From Rubripirellula reticaptiva (GTDB lineage Bacteria > Planctomycetota > Planctomycetia > Pirellulales > Pirellulaceae), in NCBI RefSeq assembly GCF_007860175.1, contig NZ_SJPX01000005.1, positions 62,001-126,000 of the forward strand: a DNA stretch of 64,000 bases, given 5' to 3'. Below, one piece after another: positions 49,095 through 58,365 of this stretch (positions are counted from its first letter, which is position 1; each line of letters begins with the position of its first letter). The notes beneath the pieces were generated by a model. It was not told the origin of the DNA, did no database searches, and saw only the letters and a program-made list of their open reading frames with translations. A program made the position numbers and the translations under genes.

Positions 49095-49214
49095 GTCCGA
49101 GTCAGCTTGGTTTTCGGGTAGGGCCAGTTCCCAACGGCCGAGCGAATCAACGGATTGGCCGGTGGGAACCGGCCCTACTTTGATCCGCCTACCTGAACTT
49201 GAGTTGACTCGGAC
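49095..49214. mobile_element. MITE-like palindromic element between DUF1559 copy B and its lipoprotein
   Basis: A 120-bp element with 10-bp terminal inverted repeats (GTCCGAGTCA at 49095-49104, TGACTCGGAC at 49205-49214) and a nested 22-bp inverted repeat (49118-49139 and 49157-49178; 20 of 22 match) around a short loop. It lies two bases from the DUF1559 stop codon. The copy-A interval has no such sequence; there ttttttcagctcgactgacgcc runs directly into the stop-codon context. A tall hairpin would form in the mRNA. No clear target duplication is visible and no transposase is inside. Confidence 0.6.
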
Positions 49215-49216
49215 CG

Positions 49217-50440
49217 CTAGAACTCTTCACTAATCGTTTCTTTGTTGGCTCGAGTCCCCAGAGCTCCCCAAAGTCCGTAGGGGCTCGCGCTGCCCGGTGA
49301 CGCTGCACCTGTGCCGTTGACCCACACGCTTGGAGCGGTCTGATTGCCAGCTTCGATCGAGTCGGTGACGAACTTGACAGCACCATCTCCCATCAAGACA
49401 TGGCATCCGCCTTGGTGGTGGCTAGACATGGTCGCGATCAATGTGGTGCCCAACGTATTGTACGGACCACAGATCTCGCGGTTCGGAGGAAGAATGTTTG
49501 TGACTCCACTGAAGAACGGACCATTGTCGGCCCAGCGAAAACCTCTTGCGAATGCGGCGCGTGACTGCATCTTGTATTGGGCTTGCCAAAAACGAGGACG
49601 CAACGGATCAATCAACGGCAGACATCGCGATGGATTGTTGCGAATGTTGCCGAGTGAAATACCAGGGGCACTCGAATTCGGTGCAGACTCTGTGACCTGA
49701 GTTCGGCTGCTGTTGTCGCCAAGGTCGGTCAAGATTTCACCCATTGCAATCGTGTTGGACAAGCCGTCCAAGACGTCGCGAAATTTCGCGTTTTGCTGAG
49801 GCTGAAAGAAGCCGCGGTGAGTGGCTCGGGCCATCGCGGAGGTGGCCGCAGTTACAACTCGCACGTTGTTGGCATTGCCAAAGTACAGTTGCCAACACGA
49901 ATCGCCGAGCCCGGCCGCGTAGTTGGTTCGCCCGAGTGCAGGCAGACCAAAACCGGGATCGCTTGGGCAGCGGAACGCAGTAATATCCGTGGTCCAAGGA
50001 ATGTACTGGATCTGATCAGGTGTCGGTCCCATCGCTGGCCAGGGATTGGCTACCGTACCAACGGCCGCGGCAGTGTCACCGTCCGTACGCACCGAGCTAG
50101 GATTCGAAATCTGTTCCCAAAGCGCTTGCTGTTCTAGGAACGGCAGCGCCGGCACCAACATGCTCAAACGGACTCGGTTGGCGGTATCGGACGGATTAAA
50201 GTAGACACCCACGTTGGGATTGGTACCTGTACCGTGAGCCGGCAGCTGCTTGAAGCCCGAGTGATAGTTGTGAATTGCCAAGCCAATTTGCTTGAAATTA
50301 TTACTACAACTCATCCGACGAGCCGCTTCGCGGGCTGCTTGAACGGCGGGCAACAATAGCCCAACTAACACTCCGATGATTGCAATCACTACTAAAAGTT
50401 CAACAAGCGTGAACCCTCGCTGTATACCACGATTCCGCAT
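49217..50440 (-). CDS. DUF1559 protein with pilin-like N-terminus, copy B
   Basis: 407 residues, the same length as copy A. N-terminal [19 protein letters not shown] (8-26), then the same [18 protein letters not shown] block and the same C-terminal [17 protein letters not shown]. Differences cluster in the middle (for example [21 protein letters not shown]) and at the end ([10 protein letters not shown]). It and its lipoprotein are a tandem duplicate of copy A on the same strand. Probably exported and assembled by a type IV pilin-like machine. Confidence 0.9.
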   Translation of the reverse strand: MRNRGIQRGFTLVELLVVIAIIGVLVGLLLPAVQAAREAARRMSCSNNFKQIGLAIHNYHSGFKQLPAHGTGTNPNVGVYFNPSDTANRVRLSMLVPALPFLEQQALWEQISNPSSVRTDGDTAAAVGTVANPWPAMGPTPDQIQYIPWTTDITAFRCPSDPGFGLPALGRTNYAAGLGDSCWQLYFGNANNVRVVTAATSAMARATHRGFFQPQQNAKFRDVLDGLSNTIAMGEILTDLGDNSSRTQVTESAPNSSAPGISLGNIRNNPSRCLPLIDPLRPRFWQAQYKMQSRAAFARGFRWADNGPFFSGVTNILPPNREICGPYNTLGTTLIATMSSHHQGGCHVLMGDGAVKFVTDSIEAGNQTAPSVWVNGTGAASPGSASPYGLWGALGTRANKETISEEF

Positions 50441-50818
50441 CTATCCATCTCCGTGGAAACGAGACCAATAAAAACTTGCCTACAGGACACCCCGCCGAAG
50501 ACAACGGCGACGAAAAAATCCCTGCGGACAATCGATAATTTTGGAGCTGCGAGTTACGGCATACAAGAATAATTTGCGTCGTCAAGACTCATTTTCGCGA
50601 CAATTTCGCAAGCGAGAAACGACCGAAAAAACAGCACAAAGACCCTACCGCAGGCGTGTACACGCTGCAACGCCACCCGCCGTGCCCCTACCCCTTAGGC
50701 CGGCAAACGCAACCCGACCACGAGAGCCCCCTCGAATGAGATTCCACCCTCAAAAAGCAACCCAAATCACCCTCAAATTTCCGAATGCCGTGCACAAAGA
50801 AGGCCGAATCCCCTTGCC
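50441..50818. other. Leader region of DUF1559 copy B and tail of GxxExxY gene
   Basis: About 380 bp. The part next to the DUF1559 start is the duplicate of the copy-A leader. No gene was found in the rest. Confidence 0.45.
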
Positions 50819-51166
50819 TTATTCAGTTACTTTGGGGCCTTGGTACTTGTTAACGATTCGGTGGAAGCCGTCGACTAGTCTTGCTTCGTGGAAGCTTGAA
50901 AGCAGTCCGACGCTTAGTTTCATAAGTCGGAGACGAGAAAGAGCTTCAGCTTTGTCGATCGCGTGAATGGCTGCTTTGGCTTTCGGCTCGACAACAACAA
51001 GTTCGTTGACCAGCAAATCGGCTCGAAAGGCACAGGGATCATGCAAGTCGTAGTCGAGTGCAACGGGCTTTTTTTCAACCAACTTGAACCCTCGCTTACG
51101 AAGCTCATATGCAAGGCAACAACGATAGACCGTTTCCAAAAGTCCTGGCCCGAGTCGCCGATACAC
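50819..51166 (-). CDS. GxxExxY family protein, start codon lost
   Basis: A 115-residue reading from GTG 51166 (YRRLGPGLLETVYR; the GxxExxY motif GLLETVY is near residue 8). The end is VDGFHRIVNK. The family normally begins about 15 residues earlier. That sequence is present in frame (ISENELTQAIIGAAIEV, to about 51220) but has no ATG, GTG or TTG before a TAG, so either the true start mutated or a rare start is used. Function: an uncharacterised small family, suggested to relate to nucleases or mobile DNA. Standing next to pseudouridine synthase genes tells nothing. Confidence 0.7.
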   Translation of the reverse strand: MYRRLGPGLLETVYRCCLAYELRKRGFKLVEKKPVALDYDLHDPCAFRADLLVNELVVVEPKAKAAIHAIDKAEALSRLRLMKLSVGLLSSFHEARLVDGFHRIVNKYQGPKVTE

Positions 51167-51363
51167 CTCGATCGCCGCACCTATGATCGCCTGTGTCAGT
51201 TCATTTTCACTGATCGCTTTCGCCTACCTCTTGTCGTTTGCTCTTCGCGATTCAGCGGCATGCACACGTTGCGCTAAAAAAACTCCTGTCTGTTTATTAA
51301 AACGCGAAGGGCGGAGGAGCGAAGAATCGCGGAGACAGAGAAAGAAGAAGAACAAAATGGCGC

Positions 51364-52215
51364 CTAGAGTTCCATGCCGTCTGGTAGCGGGGCGGTGAAA
51401 GTGACGCGTTGGTTGGTGGTGGGATGCGTCAGGGTTAGGCTTGATGCGTGCAGGCACAGGCGACTGATCGGGTTGGTCGTCGCGCCGTATTTGGCGTCGC
51501 CTGCGATCGGGTGACCGATGGCCGACATCTGTGCGCGGATTTGGTTCTTCTTGCCAGTTTTCAATTTGACGCGAACCAGCGTGTGAGCTTCGCGGCGCTC
51601 GAGCGATTGATACGATAGTGACGCTTTCACGCCGCCCCGATCGGGCGAATCTGACGCGTGGACAAGCAAGCGCTCGTCTTCGGATAAAAAGTGAGTGAGG
51701 TCCGCGTGGTCCGGGTCCGGCGTGCCTTCGACGAGGGCGTGATAGAACTTCTCGGACTTGCCCCAGTTGTCTTTGATCTTCTTTTGCACAAGCTCGCTCT
51801 TGGCCAGCAACAGAACACCCGACGTGTATAGATCCAAACGCTGGACAATGAAGCAGCGTTGGCGTTGTTCGGCCAAAGCTTGATTGACAATCGACTCGAC
51901 CGTCAACTTACGCTCGTGCTTGTTACCAACCGTCAACAGTCCGTTGGGCTTGTTGAGTACAAAGATACTGTCGTCTTCGAACAGAACATCAAAGGGCAGC
52001 GACCGCGCGACCGGCGCTCGCTCTTTGCGAATCTCAACCAAGTCGTTTGGGGCAACCGGGGCGTCATGCTGAGTCGACGAGACACCGTTGATGTGAACCA
52101 AACCACTACGCAAAATCTCTTTCACGCGAGTTCGCTTCGTGTCACTGAGCGAGGCAACTAGATGAGCCAGCAAACCGGTCGGCTGCTTGGGACTGGGCAA
52201 CCGTCGAATGGACAT
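51364..52215 (-). CDS. RluA-family pseudouridine synthase
   Basis: 283 residues from ATG 52215. An S4-like start (LLAHLVASLSDTKRTRVKEIL, VHINGV) precedes the catalytic domain: NKPNGLLTVG, then FIVQRLDLYTSGVLLLAKS, where Gln replaces the usual His of HRLD but the catalytic Asp and the TSG remain; later GKKNQIRAQMSAIGHPIAGD and LCLHASSLTLTHP complete it. Target uridine unknown. The longer open frame adds 13 residues upstream (MIHPFVCSLHEKT). Distinct from the RluD-type gene at 43797. Confidence 0.85.
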   Translation of the reverse strand: MSIRRLPSPKQPTGLLAHLVASLSDTKRTRVKEILRSGLVHINGVSSTQHDAPVAPNDLVEIRKERAPVARSLPFDVLFEDDSIFVLNKPNGLLTVGNKHERKLTVESIVNQALAEQRQRCFIVQRLDLYTSGVLLLAKSELVQKKIKDNWGKSEKFYHALVEGTPDPDHADLTHFLSEDERLLVHASDSPDRGGVKASLSYQSLERREAHTLVRVKLKTGKKNQIRAQMSAIGHPIAGDAKYGATTNPISRLCLHASSLTLTHPTTNQRVTFTAPLPDGMEL

Positions 52216-52356
52216 GGTTTTCTCGTGGAGCGAACAAACGAACGGATGAATCAAGTCGGTAAGAGCGAGATTCGAAGAGGCGAGTCAGGATTGTACTTGC
52301 CTGCGGGACTTTCACGAGAGCGGCCGTGTCGTTAGGTTCTCGCCATTCGATAACAA

Positions 52357-53589
52357 CTAGACCACGACTCGTTTCCCAGTCCACTTGCCGGGTCCTTTCT
52401 TGCCGTCCCACGCTGCGTGGGGGGCGAAGGTTCGTTGGTCTAGCTCGTCGCGATTTTTACGGAACCATGATGCGACTAGCGACAGAGTATGGGGATGCGC
52501 GCCGTGGCCTCGATCGAGTTGGCTGGCTGTCATTGATGCCCACGACTTCATCTTGTCTTGAATCGCGTCGTATTCGGACGCGTTTCTTGGCGCAGCGATG
52601 CAGTCGGCGATTTCGCCGCTGTGGATCAAGTACCACGTGCCGCAGCCGTCGTGGCCGGGCACGGCATAGATGAACGTGAATCGGCGACGGGCTTGGCTGA
52701 GCAATTTCAGTTTGCGATCGATGTACTCGAGCGACTTGATCGTCTCGCGAGCCCGACCGGCCAGTTCGTACTGGTGATTCGCGGCGGCCGTTTCCATTTG
52801 CTGCTGGACGATGTCGAGCGGTTCGTGATTAAACCCATCCAGAAAACTCTCGGCCGCGCTGACGCGTTGGTCGTACGCCGCTCGTGAACAGGCCGCAGCA
52901 CATGGTCCCAAGCACGTACCTATTTCGAGTCGTAGACAACCGGGACGATGATCCAAATCGAACAACTGCAATTGATCGGCGAACTGAAACGTTTGCTTCT
53001 GGCCACAGTCGCGGAGCTTGAAGACTTTGTTTAGCGTTTCCACGACCGCGTTCATTCGTGCGGCGCCGTAGAACGGGCCTTCGACGGCAATACAGTCCTC
53101 GGACGTTAATTGTTTCAGCGTCTTCGCTTTTGACGGACGCGAGATCGTGAAGAACGTCGCCGGATTCTTGCCCAGACAAAGGTAAACCGGCCGTTGACGC
53201 TTCGGCACTCCTTGAACGTTCCAGCGAGGCTCGAAACGGCGGATCAGTTGTTGCTCGCGAACTAGCGCCGCAAACTCACTCGGCTGCGACTCCCACTGGA
53301 TCGCCCGCGCACTCTCGATGATCCGGCCGCCCTTTTCCTGCGAATTCGAGGCGGCAAAATAACTGAGCAATCGCGATCGCAGCGACTTGCTTTTGCCGAC
53401 GTAGATCAGGTTGCCTTTGCGGTCCAGCATCCCGTAGACACCGGGCACACGAGGACACGACTGGATCACCTTCGCTTTCAATCCATCGATGCTGGCGTCG
53501 CCAACGGCGTCAACGGAGCGTGGCGGATGAGGGCTAAGCGGATCCGGACCAAAGCCGAAAATTGGCTGATCGCCAAAGAGTGCATCCAT
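52357..53589 (-). CDS. UvrC-like protein without the C-terminal nuclease domain
   Basis: 410 residues. GIY-YIG nuclease domain at about 45-120 (PGVYGMLD with G50-V-Y, NLIYVGKSKSLRSRL with Y63-V-G and Arg71). A Cys-rich CLRLEIGTCLGPC segment follows (about 225-240) and a UVR-type helical pair near 255-290 (QQQMETAAANHQYELAGRARE). The RNase H-like endonuclease and helix-hairpin-helix parts of UvrC (about 610 residues) are missing. This resembles Cho/UvrC-homologue proteins that make only the 3' incision. It follows phhB by 41 bp on the same strand. Confidence 0.85.
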   Translation of the reverse strand: MDALFGDQPIFGFGPDPLSPHPPRSVDAVGDASIDGLKAKVIQSCPRVPGVYGMLDRKGNLIYVGKSKSLRSRLLSYFAASNSQEKGGRIIESARAIQWESQPSEFAALVREQQLIRRFEPRWNVQGVPKRQRPVYLCLGKNPATFFTISRPSKAKTLKQLTSEDCIAVEGPFYGAARMNAVVETLNKVFKLRDCGQKQTFQFADQLQLFDLDHRPGCLRLEIGTCLGPCAAACSRAAYDQRVSAAESFLDGFNHEPLDIVQQQMETAAANHQYELAGRARETIKSLEYIDRKLKLLSQARRRFTFIYAVPGHDGCGTWYLIHSGEIADCIAAPRNASEYDAIQDKMKSWASMTASQLDRGHGAHPHTLSLVASWFRKNRDELDQRTFAPHAAWDGKKGPGKWTGKRVVV

Positions 53590-53630
53590 GCGAATTTTCG
53601 TCCTGTGATATTGTTAGGCCGCCGACCAGC

Positions 53631-53999
53631 CTAGGCCGTTGTACTCGAATCGCCGAGCAATTGGTTGATCTTCGCGGCGACAATGAAATCATTCTCGCTC
53701 AATCCGCCAATCGCGTGAGTCGTCATGTCGATGCGAACGTGACGGTATCCGGTCAGATGCAGATCCGGATGATGCTGTTCCGCTTCGGCCACGTCAGCGA
53801 TGCTTTGCAACAACTTCATCGCTTTAACGAAGTTGCCACAGTTGACTTTACGAAAGATCGCCTTGCCTTCGTCGTCGAGCGTCCAGCCCGGCGTCGCCGC
53901 CAAGAACCCGACCGCTGAATCGCGATCGATCTTAGGCACGCCGCCTTCGCAAGGGACGCATCTTTTTTGGACCAGCGAATCAGTGGTGGGGTTTGTCAT
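53631..53999 (-). CDS. phhB: Pterin-4a-carbinolamine dehydratase
   Basis: 122 residues from ATG 53999. Dehydrates 4a-hydroxytetrahydrobiopterin (or a related pterin), recycling the cofactor. The active-site pattern AEAEQHHPDLHLTGYRHVRI (His-His-Pro, conserved Tyr) and TTHAIGGLSENDF is intact. Family members lie between 90 and 120 residues. It starts 13 bp after the S46 peptidase stop, so the genes are probably in one transcript, though no phenylalanine hydroxylase is nearby. The role with a UvrC-like protein is unclear. Confidence 0.9.
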   Translation of the reverse strand: MTNPTTDSLVQKRCVPCEGGVPKIDRDSAVGFLAATPGWTLDDEGKAIFRKVNCGNFVKAMKLLQSIADVAEAEQHHPDLHLTGYRHVRIDMTTHAIGGLSENDFIVAAKINQLLGDSSTTA

Positions 54000-54012
54000 C
54001 GGGTTTCCTTTT

Positions 54013-56067
54013 CTACTTTCCGATTTGATCGGCAAGTTCCTTGGCGTTGTAGATCGATCTTAGCGCTTCCAAGATTCCAATGCCGGAAACGCTGACCGCC
54101 CTACCCTGCTTGTCGCTGTAGACATAGTCGCTGGTCAGGCTTTGGATGTTACCGTCAAAGATCAATCCCACCAACTCGCCAGCGCGATTGACGACCGGCG
54201 AACCGCTGTTCCCACCAATGATGTCGGCGGTACAAACGAAGTTCAATTGAGTGTCCAAATCAACGGAGTCCTTGGCCTTCATCCACGACGGCGGCAAGTC
54301 CATGTCGGCTTGTCCTTCGTGATCGGCCGCATGTTGATACGCACCGGCGAAGTTCGTGAACGGATCAATTTGCTTGCCGTCTTCTTCATATCCTTTGACC
54401 GTTCCGAACGCCAAACGCAGCGTAAACGTCGCGTCGGGGTATCCGCCGGTACCTTCGATCGCCGAGGTTGCACGAGTGATCTTCGCATAAGCTTGTCGTT
54501 CGCGTTCTTCGACTTCTTCGTTTCGTTTGCGAATGCGGCGGTACTCGTCTTCTAGTTTTCTGGCCAACACGATCATGGCATCGTCGCTGACCAAGACACG
54601 GTCGAGTCCGCCGTCGATCAATTCTTGGCGAACGTCGACATCAAACAGCTTCGTTTCGCTGACCAAAGCCGCCGCTCGTTCACGCGGCCCCAGCCCCGCC
54701 AATATTTCGACGACCAGACGATCGTCGGCACCGCGATGTTCGATCATCCGCGCTAGCTCGTCCGCCAATTTGACTTGTTCCAAGTCTGCGTAGATCGGCG
54801 CTGTGCTGAGCAGTTCTTGCAGCAACGATTCGCGTGACGAGTCCGTGTATCCTCGCAGCCGTTCTTCGTTCGGCTTGCGATCTTCGGCCGCCAGCAACGT
54901 GATCTGTTGTGCCAGATCGAACAGCGTGCTACGCAGCGACGCCGACTCGGTCAGCAGCTCTTTCTTTTCGGCCTGGATCGCTTCGATTGCCTTCCATGCA
55001 GAGGCGAGTTCCTGCAGTTCGGGGTTCTCCGAAATCTGTTGCAGAATTCGGTCCTCGCGGCCGCGTTTGGTCGCCATCGTTGCCGGATCTTGCAAACCCG
55101 CCAACATGCCGGTGTAAGCCTTGCGAGCGTTCTGGATTCCGAACAACTCGTCGCGAGCACGCCGGGTGGCTTCTTTGCCCTCGAGCCCAAACTGCTGCAT
55201 CAAGATTTCTTTGCGGCGCAAGTAATCCAACACATACGGAATTCGGCTGTCACGCAGAAACTCGAGCGCCGCGACCGTGAAGATTCGCTGTGTCCGGCCC
55301 GGGTTACCGCTGACGAACACAAGCTCGCCATCGGAAAGCGGCTCGCGATTCCAGCTTAGAAAGTGTTCCAGTTTGGCCGGCTTGCCGTCTTCGTAGACGC
55401 GCATGATCGTCGCGTCGACGTTGTAGCGAGGGTATTCAAAGTTGTCCGCGTCGCCGCCAAAGAAAGCAGCCGCGGTTTCCGGTGCCCAAACCAAACGGAC
55501 GTCGGTGTACTTTTTGTAACGATACAAGTGATAGCGAGCTCCGCCGAACAACGTGATCACGTCGCTGCGCAAGCCCGTCTTTTCAGTCGATTCGCTTTCG
55601 ACCTTTGCGATCGCTGCACGGCGCTGGGCCGCAGAGTCTTCGGCCGATGCGTTTTCTTTGACTTCGGCATTGATGCGATCGGTGACGTCTTCGATCGAAA
55701 CCAATTGGTTCAATTCCAGATCGGGCGTTTTCAGTTCGTCGGCTTGGGTCGCGGCCAAAAATCCGTCATCGATCAAGTTGCGATCGGCTGACGACAACTT
55801 ATGCAGCGTATCACTGGCGACGTGATGGTTGGTCAGAACCAACCCGTCGGACGAAATAAACGATCCGCTGCCACCGCTGTTGAAGCGAACCGAACTGAGC
55901 CGCAGGTGGTCGGCCCACTCGGCCGTCGGCTCGAAACCGTGACGTTCCTTTAGCGTTTTGGTGGGCAGATCGTTGAACAAGTACATCCCCTCGTCACCCG
56001 AAAGATCCGGCGACAAGGACGCAAACGCGAGATTGAACATAAGCAAACAGGCAAAGATGCGAGACAT
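54013..56067 (-). CDS. S46 family dipeptidyl-peptidase (DPP7/DPP11-like)
   Basis: Serine peptidase of 684 residues, secreted (signal 1-17). It removes dipeptides from the N-terminus of peptides. Seen: the chymotrypsin-fold His region GLVLTNHHVAS (about 75-85), GGDADNFEYPRYN (catalytic Asp region) and the nucleophile GGNSGSPV (Ser621). In the family the residue 18 positions after the Ser decides P1 choice; here it is Gly (FDGN), as in the DPP7 type with hydrophobic preference rather than the acidic DPP11 type. The central helical insert is normal. First gene of a likely three-gene run. Confidence 0.92.
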   Translation of the reverse strand: MSRIFACLLMFNLAFASLSPDLSGDEGMYLFNDLPTKTLKERHGFEPTAEWADHLRLSSVRFNSGGSGSFISSDGLVLTNHHVASDTLHKLSSADRNLIDDGFLAATQADELKTPDLELNQLVSIEDVTDRINAEVKENASAEDSAAQRRAAIAKVESESTEKTGLRSDVITLFGGARYHLYRYKKYTDVRLVWAPETAAAFFGGDADNFEYPRYNVDATIMRVYEDGKPAKLEHFLSWNREPLSDGELVFVSGNPGRTQRIFTVAALEFLRDSRIPYVLDYLRRKEILMQQFGLEGKEATRRARDELFGIQNARKAYTGMLAGLQDPATMATKRGREDRILQQISENPELQELASAWKAIEAIQAEKKELLTESASLRSTLFDLAQQITLLAAEDRKPNEERLRGYTDSSRESLLQELLSTAPIYADLEQVKLADELARMIEHRGADDRLVVEILAGLGPRERAAALVSETKLFDVDVRQELIDGGLDRVLVSDDAMIVLARKLEDEYRRIRKRNEEVEERERQAYAKITRATSAIEGTGGYPDATFTLRLAFGTVKGYEEDGKQIDPFTNFAGAYQHAADHEGQADMDLPPSWMKAKDSVDLDTQLNFVCTADIIGGNSGSPVVNRAGELVGLIFDGNIQSLTSDYVYSDKQGRAVSVSGIGILEALRSIYNAKELADQIGK

Positions 56068-56382
56068 GAGAAACGGCGGGGTTGGCGGGAGTGCGGCTTT
56101 GACAATCGGAATTAGCGACCGTGAAATCGCATGAGACCAGAGGTTAGACGACTAGTTTAGAGAACTCTGGGCGACCGCGCGGACAAGCGTATTTTGCCCC
56201 GCTGGGCTAATCATGCCAAGCGAGAAACCCAGACCCCGCAAACTGCCTATTCCTCCCGTCGGCTAAGGAGCGAAGTTCTAGGTTCGTGTACGACCAAAGC
56301 CATATTCTCTCTTTCCTACGGTCCGGATTTGTTCGTACAGTCGCAGCCAGAAACACATTTTCAGCCGCGAAGGATCGCAGTG

Positions 56383-57414
56383 ATGGAAACGACAGGCGCA
56401 CCACGGATTCTGATTTCACGCATGAGCGCAATCGGAGACTCGATTTTGACTTTGCCGGTCGCCTGTGCGATCCGCGAGAACTTTCCGGACGCCTTCATCG
56501 GCTGGGTGATCGAAAAGAAAGCGGCGCCGATGGTTCGCGGTCACCAAGCGCTTGACGCTGTGATCGAACTGGAACGCGGTTGGTTCACTTCGCCCAAACG
56601 GATGAGAGAAACTCGATCGACGCTTCGGCCCTATAACTTTGAGATTTCGATCGACTGCCAAGGACTGACAAAATCAGCGCTGGCCGGATACTTGTCGGGC
56701 GCAAAACGCCGCATCGGCTTTGCCGGCAAACATGGGGGCGAAATCAGCCGGGTGCTCAACAACATCAAGATCCCTCCGGTGTTTTCGCACATCACCGACC
56801 GATCGCTCGAGCTGCTGATTCCGCTGGATATTCATTCGCCCAAGGTACAATGGAAACTGCCGCTGTCGCCAGCGTCGCGAACCTGGGCGGCACGTTGGCG
56901 CCGAACGATTCCAGCCACTCGGCTGGCCGTGCTGAATCCCGGTGCGACCTGGGCATCAAAAGCCTGGGAACCCGACCGGTTCGGACAAACTGCAAAATAC
57001 GCAGCTGATAAGTTTGGCTACCGCAGCGTGGTCGTTTGGGGCACGTTCGAAGAACGCTTGATGGCCGAACAAATCGTTGCCCACTCGGGCGGCGCCGCGA
57101 CGCTTGCACCCGATACGGACCTGCATCACTTGGGTGCGCTAATCGAGCAAGCGGACTTGTTTATCAGCGGCGACACCGGCCCGCTGCACATTGCGGTCGC
57201 GGTTGGGACCGACACGATTGGTTTGTACGGCGCCACTCGGCCGGGCGATTCTGGCCCGTATGGCCAGTTTGCGTTGCAAAATGCCTACGAGAGCGGCTCG
57301 CGAACCCATCGCCGAGCGGCTGACAACACGGCCATGCGAGCAATCAGCACAGCGGACGTCTGCGAGGCGATCGATCAAATCGAAGCCAAGCGAGCGATCA
57401 TGACGGCGGCCTGA
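56383..57414 (+). CDS. Glycosyltransferase family 9 (heptosyltransferase-like)
   Basis: 343 residues from ATG 56383, preceded by an AAGGA ribosome site. The GT-B layout of heptosyltransferases is clear: RILISRMSAIGDSILTLPVA (7-26), then IDCQGLTKSALAGYLSGAKRRIGF, the sugar-nucleotide site LNPGATWASKAWEPDRF (about 182-198) and GDTGPLHIAVAVGT (about 264-277). These enzymes add heptose or other sugars to lipopolysaccharide cores. The long open frame upstream of 56383 is not supported. No other LPS gene lies next to it. Confidence 0.88.
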   Translation: METTGAPRILISRMSAIGDSILTLPVACAIRENFPDAFIGWVIEKKAAPMVRGHQALDAVIELERGWFTSPKRMRETRSTLRPYNFEISIDCQGLTKSALAGYLSGAKRRIGFAGKHGGEISRVLNNIKIPPVFSHITDRSLELLIPLDIHSPKVQWKLPLSPASRTWAARWRRTIPATRLAVLNPGATWASKAWEPDRFGQTAKYAADKFGYRSVVVWGTFEERLMAEQIVAHSGGAATLAPDTDLHHLGALIEQADLFISGDTGPLHIAVAVGTDTIGLYGATRPGDSGPYGQFALQNAYESGSRTHRRAADNTAMRAISTADVCEAIDQIEAKRAIMTAA

Positions 57415-57525
57415 CCGACTCGCACTGAACGGGACACTCTGCCCTCGCCGCCCATCGAGCTTGCGAATCGGTGTATCTTTGAACCGACAGGGGAAATTTG
57501 CACTGATCCATCCCGAGTACTCGAC

Positions 57526-58089
57526 GTGCCCAGACTCAACCACAACGATGCCATTGGCGATCGATATGACGGCGAGCTATTCAGTGATCCACCACTGAGT
57601 GATCCAGACGGGCAGAAAGTCGATTCGCCGTTCCGTCCTGACCGGATTGTTTCGGGTGGCCAAACAGGGATCGATCGCGCGGGACTGGACGTTGCCATCG
57701 ACCTGGGGATTGAACACGGCGGTTGGTGCCCCAAGGGACGCTTGGCCGAAGACGGCACCGTGCCGGCAAAGTACCAACTGACCGAGTACTCGTCGCCGAA
57801 GTACTCCGCTCGGACGGCGCAAAACGTGATCGACAGCGACGCGACACTGATTCTGTATGAACGCAAACTGATCGGCGGCACATTGCTGACCGCTCGACTT
57901 TGCAAGCGGCACAAGCGACCGTGTTTCTTGATCCAAATGGATGCCGAAGGTCCGCAGGAAGCGATCGTTTGGCTTTCCGAACTGCGACCGGCAACGCTAA
58001 ACATCGCTGGCCCACGCGAATCGACGTCGCCTGGGATTGCTGGTCGGGCGCGACCGCTGTTGTTGGAAATGCTCTCACAGCCTGTGTAA
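57526..58089 (+). CDS. Putative molybdenum-carrier / Rossmann-fold nucleotide-binding protein
   Basis: 187 residues starting at GTG 57526. The block IVSGGQTGIDRAGLDVAIDL (about 41-60) followed by GGWCPKGRLAEDGT, NVIDSDATLILY and GGTLLTARLCKRHKRP is the MoCo_carrier family pattern, a Rossmann-like fold related to LOG/YpsA proteins. Binding of molybdopterin is reported for only a few members, so the name is tentative. No molybdenum-enzyme genes are near. Confidence 0.82.
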   Translation: MPRLNHNDAIGDRYDGELFSDPPLSDPDGQKVDSPFRPDRIVSGGQTGIDRAGLDVAIDLGIEHGGWCPKGRLAEDGTVPAKYQLTEYSSPKYSARTAQNVIDSDATLILYERKLIGGTLLTARLCKRHKRPCFLIQMDAEGPQEAIVWLSELRPATLNIAGPRESTSPGIAGRARPLLLEMLSQPV

Positions 58090-58365
58090 CCGAACCGTTC
58101 ATTGGCTTTCGGCACACCTTTCCAACGCAGAAGAGCAAGCCTGGGCAGTAAAGTCGCCGATAGCTTTTCTGTCCCCGCAGCCCAAACAAGTAGCCTGAAC
58201 GGAATAGGCCACCCCATGCTTATTTGGTGCGTCGTTGTCATCGCGACCGCCGTGGGAACTCCCGCCAACAAACCTCAATCGCCGGCGTCGGATCCACGAA
58301 TCCGGCGCCGGCCCTCATCGCGGCCACGGACGTTCCGCGCTTGACCAACCAGGATTTCACGGACC

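Noticed and set aside
57375-58271. 298-residue minus-strand frame opposite the molybdenum-carrier gene
   Set aside because: Opposite-strand shadow of a clearly conserved gene.
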